Source: Shewanella sp. MBTL60-112-B2 (lineage in GTDB: Bacteria > Pseudomonadota > Gammaproteobacteria > Enterobacterales > Shewanellaceae). From it: a stretch of 64,000 nt of DNA. Location: positions 232,845 through 296,844 of the forward strand of contig NZ_BPFA01000001.1 in assembly GCF_019655055.1 (NCBI RefSeq). The letters run 5' to 3'. The notes beneath the pieces were generated by a model. That model worked only from the letters and a program-made list of their open reading frames with translations. It did not search any database and had not been told where the DNA came from. Both the position numbers and the translations under genes were made by a program. Shown piece by piece: positions 8,580-17,135 of the stretch. Position 1 is the stretch's first letter. The number at the start of each line of letters is the position of its first letter.

Positions 8580-9473
8580 CTACCCGCCTAAGCGCTCGGC
8601 TGCCAGATCGATAAAGGCCCTGACTTTAGGCGACAAGTGTTTACGACTTGGGTAAACCACGAAGACATCGATATTGGCACTGGGAAAGTTGTCAAATAGG
8701 ATCTCTAACTGATCGTTTTCGAGTTCACCTTGCATATAGAAGTTAGGCAAGCGGGTGATGCCATGTCCTGCTAATGTCAAATTAAGCTGCATGTTGCCAT
8801 TGTTACAGAGGATCTTAGGCCGAATGTCCACCGAAAAGTGTTTGCCGTCATGGTCCACATAATCCCATTTGCTTGGCTGTTTATGATTGGAATAACAGAT
8901 GCCGTTATGGGTCTCTAGTTCTCTAGGATGGTGAGGTTTACCATGGCGTGAAATATATTCTTTTGACGCCACCGTATAAGCTTGGCAGCTATAGAGCTTG
9001 CGACAGATTAGGCTAGATTCCTCAAGCTGTGCCGAGGCTCTAATGGCTAAGTCATAACCATCGGCTATTACATCGGTACGCTTATCGCTTAGATCTAAAT
9101 CTAAGCTGACATTGGGATAACGCTGCAGGTATTCGGAGATAATGGGCTTTAGGTGTTGCCCTGCAAAACCAACGGGGCAGCTGAGTTTTAACACTCCACG
9201 GGGGCTGACATCATGTTGAGTGATTAAGCCAATAGCTTGCTCGGCATCGCTAATTAATTGTAGGCACTGCTGATAATAGGCATCTCCCTCAGGGGTTAAG
9301 CCAATCGATCGTGTCGTTCTATTGAGCAATCGTACCCCGAGTCTAGCCTCCAGTTTGTTGACCTCTTTGCTGACATAAGAGGTAGAGTGCCCCAAAATCT
9401 CGGCCGCAGCGGAAAAGCCACCGCTCTTTACTACTTGCACAAATATCACGATACCATCAAACAGTTTATTCAT
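8580..9473 (-). CDS. LysR-family transcriptional regulator
   Basis: A 297-residue LTTR. The N-terminal winged helix-turn-helix (residues about 1-60, FSAAAEILGHSTSYVSKEVNKLE) is followed by the LNRTTRSIGLTPEG linker and a periplasmic-binding-protein-like effector domain. Its type (CrgA/DmlR-like) often controls an adjacent divergent gene. Here the divergent neighbour is an FMN reductase with a 207-base shared promoter region, so that gene is the likely target. The start follows a good AGGAACC site. The effector is unknown. Confidence 0.88.
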   Translation of the reverse strand: MNKLFDGIVIFVQVVKSGGFSAAAEILGHSTSYVSKEVNKLEARLGVRLLNRTTRSIGLTPEGDAYYQQCLQLISDAEQAIGLITQHDVSPRGVLKLSCPVGFAGQHLKPIISEYLQRYPNVSLDLDLSDKRTDVIADGYDLAIRASAQLEESSLICRKLYSCQAYTVASKEYISRHGKPHHPRELETHNGICYSNHKQPSKWDYVDHDGKHFSVDIRPKILCNNGNMQLNLTLAGHGITRLPNFYMQGELENDQLEILFDNFPSANIDVFVVYPSRKHLSPKVRAFIDLAAERLGG

Positions 9474-9680
9474 TTTTGGTTCCTGATTTCAATTAACAGT
9501 CATATGGAAATAGTTAATATCTTTTTAGGTTATTAATTACACCTAGCATCTAATATACACTGCTCTACATCGGGTTGTCGCTCAGAACTTAGCCTAGCTA
9601 CTAAGGGTTACAGTGATAATTGAATTAAAGATGCTGATGAATTGTCGTTAGCATAAGCCAACAGAATAGAGAGTCCTATT

Positions 9681-10202
9681 ATGAAACTATTAGCCTTTGC
9701 AGCGAGCAGCAGTTCTAAATCAATTAACAAACAACTTGCGACTTACGCCGCTTCATTAGTGGACGGTGCTGACGTTGAAATCCTTGATATTAATGACTAC
9801 GAAATGCCTATTTTTAGTCAAGATAGAGAGGAGGAATTGGGCCAGCCTGAGCAGGCGCAAAAATTCTTTGCAAAAATCGGTGAAGCCGATGCCATTATCA
9901 TCTCTTTTGCCGAGCATAATGGTTCATATACAGCGGCCTATAAGAACTTGTTTGACTGGACATCGCGTATCGATATGAAGGTATTCCAGAATAAGCCAAT
10001 GGTATTGCTTGCTACTTCTCCTGGACCTGGTGGTGCATCGAGTGTATTGGCTGCGGCAGCGGGCTCTGCGCCATATTTTGCCGCCGACGTGAAAGCTTCG
10101 CTTTCAGTGCCAAGCTTCTTCGATAACTTCGACATGGAGAAGCAGCAATTGCGTAATCCAGAACTTGCAGAGCAGTTGAAGGCTGCGCTAGCACTTTTAT
10201 AG
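9681..10202 (+). CDS. NAD(P)H-dependent FMN reductase family protein
   Basis: A 173-residue flavodoxin-fold protein of the NADPH-dependent FMN reductase/azoreductase (ChrR-YieF type) family. Visible features are the N-terminal flavin-phosphate loop AASSSSKSINKQL, PIFSQDREEE, the flavin-contacting stretch SFAEHNGSYTAAYKNLFDW, and SPGPGGASSVL. It probably reduces FMN, quinones or oxidised electrophiles in the cytoplasm with NAD(P)H. It is transcribed divergently from the LysR gene, which probably regulates it. A strong hairpin follows about 200 bases downstream and faces the next convergent gene. Confidence 0.85.
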   Translation: MKLLAFAASSSSKSINKQLATYAASLVDGADVEILDINDYEMPIFSQDREEELGQPEQAQKFFAKIGEADAIIISFAEHNGSYTAAYKNLFDWTSRIDMKVFQNKPMVLLATSPGPGGASSVLAAAAGSAPYFAADVKASLSVPSFFDNFDMEKQQLRNPELAEQLKAALALL

Positions 10203-10404
10203 CCGAGTCGACTTTGCCGATAGCCATTGGCCAGAGGGGCAAGGCTATCGCTACTTTGCGGTGACTGATTATTGCGTCAAGATGGTGCAGTGGTAAGACG
10301 TTGAAGCGATGAAGTCTAAATAACTGTTATAAAAAATGGCTGTTATAAATAGCTCTTATAAAAAGACTTAAGAAACAGCTCGCATAAGTAAGCTCTACCA
10401 AGAT

Positions 10405-10445
10405 GAAAGCTAACGCTATGGCCACATAGGGTTAGCTTTCAATTT
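10405..10445. terminator. Two-way terminator between FMN reductase and M56 peptidase genes
   Basis: A ten-base perfect stem (GAAAGCTAAC/GTTAGCTTTC) is extended by an inner CTATG/CATAG pair and followed by a T-rich tract. It lies just beyond the M56 gene stop on the minus strand. Confidence 0.75.
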
Positions 10446-10454
10446 TACGCTAGT

Positions 10455-11648
10455 TTAAGGCGTCACTTTAATGCGCTCAACATCGGTTGCTGGTGGCTCA
10501 ATCATAAAGTCGAGCTGCACCTTTGCCCCTTCGAGCCCCTTCGCAGACTTTTTATAGCGCCACTGCTCAAGCGCGGTAACTGCTGAGTTATCAAAAACAG
10601 CCTTTGGTGATGACTCAATCACGCTAACATTACTTACTGCGCCGTTGGGGCTGATATCAAATTTTAACTTAACAAAGCCGCTTTGATGAGCCTTGGCCGC
10701 CTGAATTGGATATTTAGGTTCAACACGGGTCAAGGGATGAATGTCGTTATGCTCGTGAGCACCGGCTTGTACTTGTTGGTTCAGTAGCAGACCGCTTAGG
10801 CAGAGGCAGATAGTAAGGCCGATAATGGCTAAGCCGCTTTGTCCTTTTTGCGAGGTTTTCATTTGCATAATACGCTCCTTGAGTATGTTTTTATTTCCAT
10901 AGTGAGTGTGTAGCAAGCCGTGATGAGCTTGCTGGGAGTAGGCTAATAGCACTTGGCTATAACTGATTTTTTGTTGCTTGCTTAAGGCTCGGGTGACATG
11001 GGCATCGCAGGATAACTCCTGATCGTCTCTAAAGCGTCGGTAAGCCAACCAACAAAGAGGGTTGAACCAAAACAAGGTCAAAACTAGGTAAGCAAGTAAG
11101 TTGCTGATTAGATCTCGGCGCTGATGATGGTACTGCTCATGAGCGATTATCGAGTGCTGCTCATCGTCCGATAAGTGATTAAAGTTAGCCGGAAGTAAGA
11201 TCTTGGCCTTGTTAATACCGACCAGCATGGGTGACTGTACATTAGGGTGTTGCAATGTCGGTAGCGCTGCTTGCGGGTGCTCAACAGGTTTTGCTGTACG
11301 CAATATTCGCTTAAGCCCAATAGCTTGTAATAACAGTAGGCAGACCATAGCGCCAATGCCTATTATCCATATAAACAGTAATACCTTTGCATAATCTGTG
11401 GTTTGCACCATTGCGATAGTTTTACCAGCCATCACACTGTAGTGGGCAAGTTGCTCTGCTTGCACTGCGCTGAGAGGAAAAGGAACTAGAGTCATTATTG
11501 CAGAGCTAATGAGTAGCGCGGGAATGGCAAGCCACAGATGATAGGTTCTGTGAGCACCAAGGTGCAGTTGTAATAAACGGTGGCTCAAAAGTAAGCCGCC
11601 ACATACCACCGAGATTAATAGAGTCTGCTGCGCCATCCATAGCATCAT
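10455..11648 (-). CDS. BlaR1-like M56 metallopeptidase with a C-terminal TonB domain
   Basis: A 397-residue membrane protein. Several N-terminal helices surround the cytoplasmic zinc-peptidase motif HEQYH (170-174), with a downstream DDQELSCDAH that may supply further ligands, as in BlaR1/MecR1. After a further membrane segment, the C-terminal ~85 residues form a TonB-type domain (VEPKYPIQAAKAHQSGFVKLKF, ALEQWRYK). BlaR1's penicillin-binding sensor domain is absent, so a beta-lactam sensor role is not supported. In related systems the activated peptidase cleaves the partner BlaI repressor. The gene overlaps the BlaI-type gene by four bases (ATGA), implying translational coupling. What the TonB domain senses or contacts is unknown. 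Confidence 0.88.
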   Translation of the reverse strand: MMLWMAQQTLLISVVCGGLLLSHRLLQLHLGAHRTYHLWLAIPALLISSAIMTLVPFPLSAVQAEQLAHYSVMAGKTIAMVQTTDYAKVLLFIWIIGIGAMVCLLLLQAIGLKRILRTAKPVEHPQAALPTLQHPNVQSPMLVGINKAKILLPANFNHLSDDEQHSIIAHEQYHHQRRDLISNLLAYLVLTLFWFNPLCWLAYRRFRDDQELSCDAHVTRALSKQQKISYSQVLLAYSQQAHHGLLHTHYGNKNILKERIMQMKTSQKGQSGLAIIGLTICLCLSGLLLNQQVQAGAHEHNDIHPLTRVEPKYPIQAAKAHQSGFVKLKFDISPNGAVSNVSVIESSPKAVFDNSAVTALEQWRYKKSAKGLEGAKVQLDFMIEPPATDVERIKVTP

Positions 11649-12022
11649 GACTTGTTATCCTTCTTCCATGTATCAATCAGTTGCTGTAGCTCATCAACAT
11701 CTTCAGCGCTGAGCTTATTCTGTTTAGCAAACCCGGCGACTAAGGGCGAGATTCGGCCTGAGAATAAGCGTTCGATAAAAGACTCACTCTCCTTAAGTTG
11801 GTATTCACTCTGTTTGATGAGCGGGCTATAAAGATAGGAGCGTCCCTGCTTTTCAAAGCCTATGGCTTGCTTTTTAACTAGACGGTTGAGTAATGTTTTT
11901 ACGGTTTTCTCGTGCCAATCATTAGTGCGAGAAAGTTCACCTATAACATCACTGGCACTAATCGGTGAGGATTGCCACAGGATATTGAGTACACACAGCT
12001 CTGCATTACTGATCTCTTTCAT
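11645..12022 (-). CDS. BlaI/MecI/CopY-family repressor
   Basis: A 125-residue winged-helix repressor with the family hallmarks ISNAELCVLNILWQSSPISASDVI and WHEKTVKTLLNRLVKKQAIGFEKQGRSYLYSP. It is the first gene of a two-gene operon with the M56 peptidase, overlapping it by four bases. Two TTACA-N2-TGTAA operators lie directly upstream, the expected BlaI-type sites, so the operon is probably self-repressed. Peptidase cleavage of the repressor would relieve this, by analogy with BlaR1-BlaI. No beta-lactamase gene is adjacent. The inducing signal is not evident. Confidence 0.9.
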   Translation of the reverse strand: MKEISNAELCVLNILWQSSPISASDVIGELSRTNDWHEKTVKTLLNRLVKKQAIGFEKQGRSYLYSPLIKQSEYQLKESESFIERLFSGRISPLVAGFAKQNKLSAEDVDELQQLIDTWKKDNKS

Positions 12023-12035
12023 TGTTCCCTCTGCG

Positions 12036-12074
12036 ATTACACTTGTAATTTATAAATAAGATTACAAATGTAAT
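12036..12074 (-). promoter_or_regulatory. Twin BlaI-type operators
   Basis: Two 14-base dyads, ATTACACTTGTAAT (12036-12049) and ATTACAAATGTAAT (12061-12074), share the TTACA-N2-TGTAA form known for BlaI/MecI repressors. Their centres are 25 bp apart and they begin 14 bases upstream of the repressor's start codon. Confidence 0.8.
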
Positions 12075-12282
12075 CGACTTGTGCAAGTGATTTCTGGTGT
12101 GTTTTTTAATCTACATTAGCCGTATAAATATAAGTCATTGTTAAATAAGGTGCGGCAAGCTGAGTTTGGTTGGTAAAATGTTTCATCATGTTTAAAAAAA
12201 AGTAATTATTTAAGTATCGCTTTTACATATGCGCAGATAGAATACCGTTCATAAAACTATCCTCAATAAGGTTTGTATAGGT

Positions 12283-12930
12283 ATGAATTCATACTTTACT
12301 CGCGTAGCCATGGGCATGCTGAGCGCCATTTTTTTTGCTATCCCGTCTTATGGAGTAAGCGCTGAAGCAGCTGAGAAGCAAGTGGCTAAAGCCCCTCAAC
12401 AGTTAGCGATTTTTAGCCAAACCCTAAACTTTAACTTGCCACTAGATTGGAAGTTAGCCTATTCACACCAGCAAGGTACTATGTACTCTGCTGAGTTTGT
12501 TCCAGCATCTCAAGCGTTACATACTTGGTCATCCATGCTGTGTGTACAGGGGTTTAAAGACGTTGCGGAAGATGTGAGTCCACAAGCATTCCTTGAGACT
12601 ATGGCGGCGGTGTATTTTGAAAGTTGCCAAGGCGATACAGTACTTGAAGACTTACCGAGTGAGCCGCTTAATGACCATGAAACAGCAAGTGCAATCATAG
12701 GCTGTACAAAAATGCCTAACTCTCACCTTAAGTCGACAAAAGCAATTAGCGCTAATGAAGTTGCTACGCAAGGAGAGATAGGGCATTACATTGTTGTAAG
12801 AGGAAAGCAGGATCTGTATTTAATCCATAAATCGATACGAGGCGAAGCTTTCACTAAACAAAATCCGCCGATCCAAGCGGATAATCACCAAGAGTTCTTG
12901 TCGACCATTACACCTCTGAGCCTATATTAG
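12283..12930 (+). CDS. Secreted protein of unknown function
   Basis: A 215-residue protein with a signal peptide (residues 1 to about 27, ending GVSAEA). The mature part is predicted soluble and has three cysteines spread through it (LCVQGF, ESCQGD, IGCTK). I do not recognise a named domain. The layout of SQTLNFNLPLDWKLAYSHQQG followed by MYSAEFVPASQ and a QAFLETMA helix is typical of small periplasmic stress or assembly proteins, but that is only a resemblance. It is monocistronic, upstream of the btuB control region, and has no clear terminator. Confidence 0.7.
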   Translation: MNSYFTRVAMGMLSAIFFAIPSYGVSAEAAEKQVAKAPQQLAIFSQTLNFNLPLDWKLAYSHQQGTMYSAEFVPASQALHTWSSMLCVQGFKDVAEDVSPQAFLETMAAVYFESCQGDTVLEDLPSEPLNDHETASAIIGCTKMPNSHLKSTKAISANEVATQGEIGHYIVVRGKQDLYLIHKSIRGEAFTKQNPPIQADNHQEFLSTITPLSLY

Positions 12931-13048
12931 GCCTTACTCGACTTAAAAAACTAAGCCTTATCAGACTGATATTTAAAGTAAATAAACTAATGTTATTCGA
13001 TGGCTGAATATTCTTCGTCTAAAACAGGGCTTTAAAATGTAGTTAGGT

Positions 13049-13078
13049 TAGACATTTAACCGTATAGACGTCTATAAT
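13049..13078 (+). promoter_or_regulatory. btuB promoter overlapped by MetJ boxes
   Basis: A sigma-70-like promoter, TAGACA (13049-13054), an 18-base spacer and TATAAT (13073-13078). Three adjacent 8-mers cover its -35 to -10 region: AGACATTT, AACCGTAT and AGACGTCT (13050-13073). The last is the exact MetJ consensus met box and the first is close to it. The promoter lies about 100 bases before the B12 riboswitch. Confidence 0.6.
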
Positions 13079-13177
13079 GCGCGCACTCTCAAAAGTGGCG
13101 TTTTTTTACTCTTGAGTGATAAGCATCATGCTATTAAAAAGCATGCTATTAGAAAAAATACTATTTTAGTCAACTTT

Positions 13178-13372
13178 ATTGGTGCCTTAAGTTACAGCAG
13201 TAACTTATACCGCAAGGTAGTAGGATAATCGGGAAGTCAGTTAGATTCTGACACTGCCCCCGCAACGGTGAATGGTGAGAGACGAGCGCGCCTTAACGGA
13301 TAGGCGTTTAAAGCTTGTTCTTGAGTATTGCACAGTAATACAGAACCTAAGTCCGGAGACCGGCCAAGCAAG
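13178..13372 (+). ncRNA. Cobalamin (B12) riboswitch
   Basis: The leader contains the conserved aptamer blocks of the cobalamin family: ATCGGGAAGTCAG, ACACTGCCCCCGCAACGGTG and the B12-box-like AAGTCCGGAGACCGGCCA near its 3' end. About 130 bases of expression platform follow before btuB, including the AGGAG ribosome-binding site region. I could not settle whether it acts by termination or by hiding the ribosome-binding site. Bound adenosylcobalamin would be expected to lower btuB expression. Confidence 0.93.
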
Positions 13373-13503
13373 TGATTTCGATGATTTCGGCGGGCAGATC
13401 TCGAAATGCGGCAATTAACGAGCAATATATAATGGCACTTGTCATTCATTGGTCGAGTCACCGTGACGTTTTTGCCCCGTTTTCCTTTAGGAGTCAAAGG
13501 TAA

Positions 13504-15357
13504 ATGGGAACACAACCCTCTAAAATCGCACTGCTAGTTAGCAGTTTTATCAGCTTTACTGCATTCTCTGTTTCAGCCGAAGATCTCGGAGCAACCTCAG
13601 CGACAATCGATGAAACGATTACCGTAACAGGTTCACGCTTTGATAGAACAGCAGATCAGCAGCTGACTGTTATCAATACGATTGAGCGCGAAGAGATTGT
13701 TCGCCTCAACCCTAAATCGGTTGCCGATGTACTAGAAACGCTTCCCGGAGTCAGTGTATCTCGTAACGGCGGTGCGGGGCAGGCAACTTCTATTAGCGTT
13801 CGCGGTAGTAATTCAAACCATGTCCTAGTGCTAGTTGACGGGGTTAAGGTCGGCTCTGCAACTTTAGGTACAGTCAGTTTTAACACTTTATCTCCTGAGA
13901 ACATCGAGCGTATAGAAGTGCTTAAAGGTCCTCGTGCGTCAGTATGGGGCAGTGACGCTATCGGCGGTGTTATTCAAATCTTTACCCGTGAGCTTAAAGG
14001 TGGCGAGTGGTTTGCTGGAGCTGAATACGGTAGCAACGACTATGTACGAGGTTCATTTGGCACAGGTATGAACCATGGCGAGGGCAGCACTACACTTGCC
14101 GTTAACCACGAACAGTCCGACGGCTATGATGTGTATAATGGCGCCGAAGCGGAGAACGATGATGATGGTTACAAGCGTAATGCACTTTCACTAAAAGGCT
14201 CGCAGCAGATTAATCAAAACTGGCAAGCACTTTGGAATGGTCAATACGATAAGGGTAATACTCAATACGATGACATTTACGCATCGGGCTCGGCCGATGA
14301 GTCAGATTATGAGAACTATCTGTGGAGTCTTGCCACGCAGTACAGTCGTGAACAGTTCACGAGTAAGTTAGCGGTTAGTCAGTCACAGGATTCAAATGAG
14401 AATTTCCGCGGTGATGATGCAAGTGTAGCGATTGCTGAGTTTGAAACTAAGCGCGATCAAGTTAACTGGAGCAATCAGTATTTAGCGGCAGATGATCTTA
14501 CGATTACAGGCGGTATCGATTGGTCAAGAGAGCAAGTCCGAGGTGACTACGCCGAAGACCAGCGTGATCTTTTTGGCGCATACGCATTAGTGCAGAAACA
14601 ATGGAGCAAGCTGCTAGCTGAAGTGGCAGTTCGCTATGATGATGTAGAAAATATCGATAGCGAAACCTCATACAATGCCAGCCTTGCGTATCAGTTTAAC
14701 GATCAGTGGCGCCTAGCAGCGACAACGGGTACGGCTTTTAAGGCTCCAACCTTTAACGATCTCTACTGGCCAGACTCAGGTAATCCAGACTTGATTTCGG
14801 AAACGGCAGAGAGTTATGAACTTGCTTTGCATTTTAATAACCAAGATCTTCGCGCCTATATCAGCGTATTTAAAAATACTATCGATAACCTGATTGCTTG
14901 GGCTCCTACGGGTGAGCAAGATGATTACGGGTGGGATATTTGGAAGCCTGCCAATATTAATAAAGCTGAGATCAGCGGAATCGAACTGTCGGCTAACTTT
15001 GAGTTGTTTAGTCTTGAACATCAATTGGGGTATACCTACCTCGATGCACAGAACAAGCAAACTGATGAGCAACTGATTGGTCGTAGCGAGAATGAGTTTA
15101 ACTATTTATTAAGCTACACCTGGCAGCAATTTGACCTGTTGGCTAACTATCATTACCAAGGTAAGCGTTATGCTGGTTATGAGCAGTACTTAGATGCCTA
15201 TCATAAGCTGGATTTGAGTCTTGGTTACCAGATTGATGATGCATGGAGCTTACGCTTAAAGGCGAACAACCTGTTTGATGAAGAGATCATTTCCGATCAA
15301 AACTACTTTAGTCCTGGAAGAGAGTTATTCTTCAGCGTTAGTTACCAAGCGTTTTAA
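13504..15357 (+). CDS. btuB: TonB-dependent vitamin B12 receptor
   Basis: A 617-residue outer-membrane TonB-dependent transporter. Signal peptide at residues 1-25, a TonB box DETITVTG (36-43), a plug domain (SVADVLETLPGVSVSRNGGAGQ, SIRVRGS-type motif, VLVDGVKVG) and a beta-barrel ending in an aromatic-terminated strand (FSVSYQAF). Length, plug sequence and the B12 riboswitch in its leader together identify it as BtuB. Start ATG has AGGAG about 17 bases upstream. It is followed by a terminator and does not carry btuCDF, which must be elsewhere. The upstream met boxes suggest extra control by methionine status, sensible because B12 serves methionine synthase MetH. Confidence 0.93.
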   Translation: MGTQPSKIALLVSSFISFTAFSVSAEDLGATSATIDETITVTGSRFDRTADQQLTVINTIEREEIVRLNPKSVADVLETLPGVSVSRNGGAGQATSISVRGSNSNHVLVLVDGVKVGSATLGTVSFNTLSPENIERIEVLKGPRASVWGSDAIGGVIQIFTRELKGGEWFAGAEYGSNDYVRGSFGTGMNHGEGSTTLAVNHEQSDGYDVYNGAEAENDDDGYKRNALSLKGSQQINQNWQALWNGQYDKGNTQYDDIYASGSADESDYENYLWSLATQYSREQFTSKLAVSQSQDSNENFRGDDASVAIAEFETKRDQVNWSNQYLAADDLTITGGIDWSREQVRGDYAEDQRDLFGAYALVQKQWSKLLAEVAVRYDDVENIDSETSYNASLAYQFNDQWRLAATTGTAFKAPTFNDLYWPDSGNPDLISETAESYELALHFNNQDLRAYISVFKNTIDNLIAWAPTGEQDDYGWDIWKPANINKAEISGIELSANFELFSLEHQLGYTYLDAQNKQTDEQLIGRSENEFNYLLSYTWQQFDLLANYHYQGKRYAGYEQYLDAYHKLDLSLGYQIDDAWSLRLKANNLFDEEIISDQNYFSPGRELFFSVSYQAF

Positions 15358-15390
15358 TCATCGCTGAGGTATCGCGATTGCTACAACAAC

Positions 15391-15418
15391 AAAGCCAGGC
15401 ATAGCATCTGGCTTTTTT
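15391..15418 (+). terminator. Terminator of btuB
   Basis: Stem AAAGCCAG/CTGGCTTT followed by six T residues, about 35 bases after the btuB stop. Confidence 0.85.
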
Positions 15419-15455
15419 ATGCTATAAATAGGCAAACTTTTAAGTAGGCATGCCA

Positions 15456-16061
15456 ATGAAACACTTGTCGATACTGAGGCCATTTAGTCGCTCTCTCACC
15501 ATCTTGTTACTGCTGTTATTACAGGCTTGCTCGGGCGCCAGTATTCCAGCTTTGTCCGAAAACGCACGAGTGTTAGCCTTTGGTGACAGCCTGACCTATG
15601 GTGTTGGTGCGAGCAAGGGGCAAGATTATCCGAGTCAACTTGCAGGAATAAGTGGCTTTGAAGTGATCAATGCTGGAGTATCAGGCGAAACAACATCGGG
15701 GGGGAAAAAGCGCTTAGCTCAGTTACTCGCTCGCCATGATCCTGAGTTGTTAATCTTACTTGAGGGCGGTAATGACTTTCTGCGTAATCAACCTCTAGCA
15801 ACGACTAAAGCTAACTTAGCGCAGATGATTGAGACAGCGCAGGCAAAGCAGGTCCCCGTTTTGCTGGTGGCCGTGCCGCAAAAGAGCTTATTCCTTTCCC
15901 CTTCACCTATTTATGCGGAATTAGCCGAACAATATAAACTTGTTCTCGTCGAAGATATCTTGAGTAGTCTATTGAGAAGCCCGAGTAAAAAGTCTGATGC
16001 TATACACCTGAACGATGAGGGCTATTCAAAGCTGGCTGAGGCGATTTATCAGGCGATATAG
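15456..16061 (+). CDS. SGNH-family arylesterase/lysophospholipase, TesA-like lipoprotein
   Basis: A GDSL/SGNH hydrolase of the TesA (thioesterase I / lysophospholipase L1) type. Block I GDSLTYGVGA holds the nucleophilic Ser, NAGVSGETTSGG gives the oxyanion Gly, GGNDFLRN gives the Asn, and DAIHLNDEGY supplies the catalytic Asp-x-x-His. The N-terminus is hydrophobic and ends LLLLLLQAC, a lipobox, so it is probably a lipoprotein rather than a soluble periplasmic enzyme as in E. coli. I choose the second ATG (15456), seven bases after AGG; an ATG six bases earlier is too close to that site. It probably hydrolyses short acyl esters. Monocistronic. Confidence 0.85.
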   Translation: MKHLSILRPFSRSLTILLLLLLQACSGASIPALSENARVLAFGDSLTYGVGASKGQDYPSQLAGISGFEVINAGVSGETTSGGKKRLAQLLARHDPELLILLEGGNDFLRNQPLATTKANLAQMIETAQAKQVPVLLVAVPQKSLFLSPSPIYAELAEQYKLVLVEDILSSLLRSPSKKSDAIHLNDEGYSKLAEAIYQAI

Positions 16062-16353
16062 TAAATGTTTATATACAAGGATTATTCTTGTTATAAGGGG
16101 GAATGTTAAGTCAAAGGCCTCAGTCTAGTTGCGGATTGCTAGTTTAATCACAGATCTCTTCAGCTTGATTAAATTAATACCCATCAAATCGGAGAAACTT
16201 GTTAAGGTAATGGTTTAGCTTGACCTTTGACGTCAAATTATGGGTTAATTTACCCGAATAAAATGTACATATAATCAAGCTACTTTATAGATGCACCCAG
16301 CAGTAAGAAGTAGTTTGCGATAATTATTAGAAGAATAAGGTTTAACGTTTCAC

Positions 16354-17082
16354 ATGACAGATCTTGAGCAGCAAGTATTTACTCAAGTACGTGCCATTAT
16401 CAGCAATGAAGAGCAGGTAATTGGCCGTCGAGGGATCTTAATCCCATTGAAAAAAGCTATTATTGCGGACGGTGATATTCGTAATGTCATTGATATCGTT
16501 TCGTCTGATCCTGCGTTATCTGCTCACCTGCTATGGCGCAGTAATAGCGCGGATCACGCCACGGCTCAGTCGAGTAAAAACCGTTCCTTAAAAGACGCCT
16601 TAGTGCGTTTGGGCCAAGTTAATATTTATCGCTATGCTTTTACTTTCTACCTGAAAGAGCGTTTAGATGAGCTCAATGAACCGTACAAGAAACTCGTTCA
16701 CGGTTATTGGGCAATGACAGAAGCGATAGCCATAGATGCTGTTGATCAGTTATATCAAATGGATAATGTGCAAATTAATCCTGATGAAGTACAAACACTA
16801 GCTCTGTTTAGTGTGTTTGGTGACATCATCGCACTAACTGCATTTGCTTATTTAAATTCGGAGTTAGTCGAGCCTTATCCGTTAAGCTTGCTTAAGTCTG
16901 TGATTGAAGATCAACAGCAAACATTGACCTTAGAAGCTTTTGAGTCATTAGGCTTAGACGATGATCTTAGCGGTGAGTTTATGATTGCTCATAACTTACG
17001 CCAAACACATAATGTTAATTCTCCTGGTTTAGTACTAAGACGGGTACTCACTAAGAGAAACTTATTGCTTAAGGCAATATAG
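16354..17082 (+). CDS. HDOD-domain protein
   Basis: A 242-residue cytoplasmic protein built mainly from one HDOD domain (an HD-related output domain of signalling proteins). Typical family blocks are the early LIPLKKAIIADGDIRNVIDIVSSDPALSAHLLWRSNS stretch and NRSLKDALVRLGQVNIYRYAF. No HD dyad for phosphohydrolase activity is visible, which is usual for HDOD. It has no receiver or GGDEF domain, so it would act as a stand-alone adaptor. The start has no strong ribosome-binding site. A 12-base palindrome TTTGACGTCAAA lies about 120 bases upstream. It is followed by a terminator shared with metR. Confidence 0.8.
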   Translation: MTDLEQQVFTQVRAIISNEEQVIGRRGILIPLKKAIIADGDIRNVIDIVSSDPALSAHLLWRSNSADHATAQSSKNRSLKDALVRLGQVNIYRYAFTFYLKERLDELNEPYKKLVHGYWAMTEAIAIDAVDQLYQMDNVQINPDEVQTLALFSVFGDIIALTAFAYLNSELVEPYPLSLLKSVIEDQQQTLTLEAFESLGLDDDLSGEFMIAHNLRQTHNVNSPGLVLRRVLTKRNLLLKAI

Positions 17083-17086
17083 AAAT

Positions 17087-17115
17087 CAAAAAAGCCTGCA
17101 TTATGCAGGCTTTTT
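17087..17115. terminator. Two-way terminator between HDOD gene and metR
   Basis: Perfect stem AAAAAGCCTGCAT/ATGCAGGCTTTTT. Its symmetric A/T tails allow termination from either side. Confidence 0.85.
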
Positions 17116-17135
17116 GTTAACGGGGGGGGCGGGAC

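Noticed and set aside
10012..10242. Minus-strand frames opposite the FMN reductase
   Set aside because: They are shadow frames of the real gene, without start signals or known motifs.
13237..13515. 92-codon minus-strand frame across the riboswitch and btuB start
   Set aside because: It runs antisense through the cobalamin aptamer and expression platform, has no ribosome-binding site, and its composition follows the RNA structure.
16226..16237. TTTGACGTCAAA palindrome as an operator of the HDOD gene
   Set aside because: A single 12-bp palindrome in an AT-rich gap without a second site or known regulator is too weak to call.
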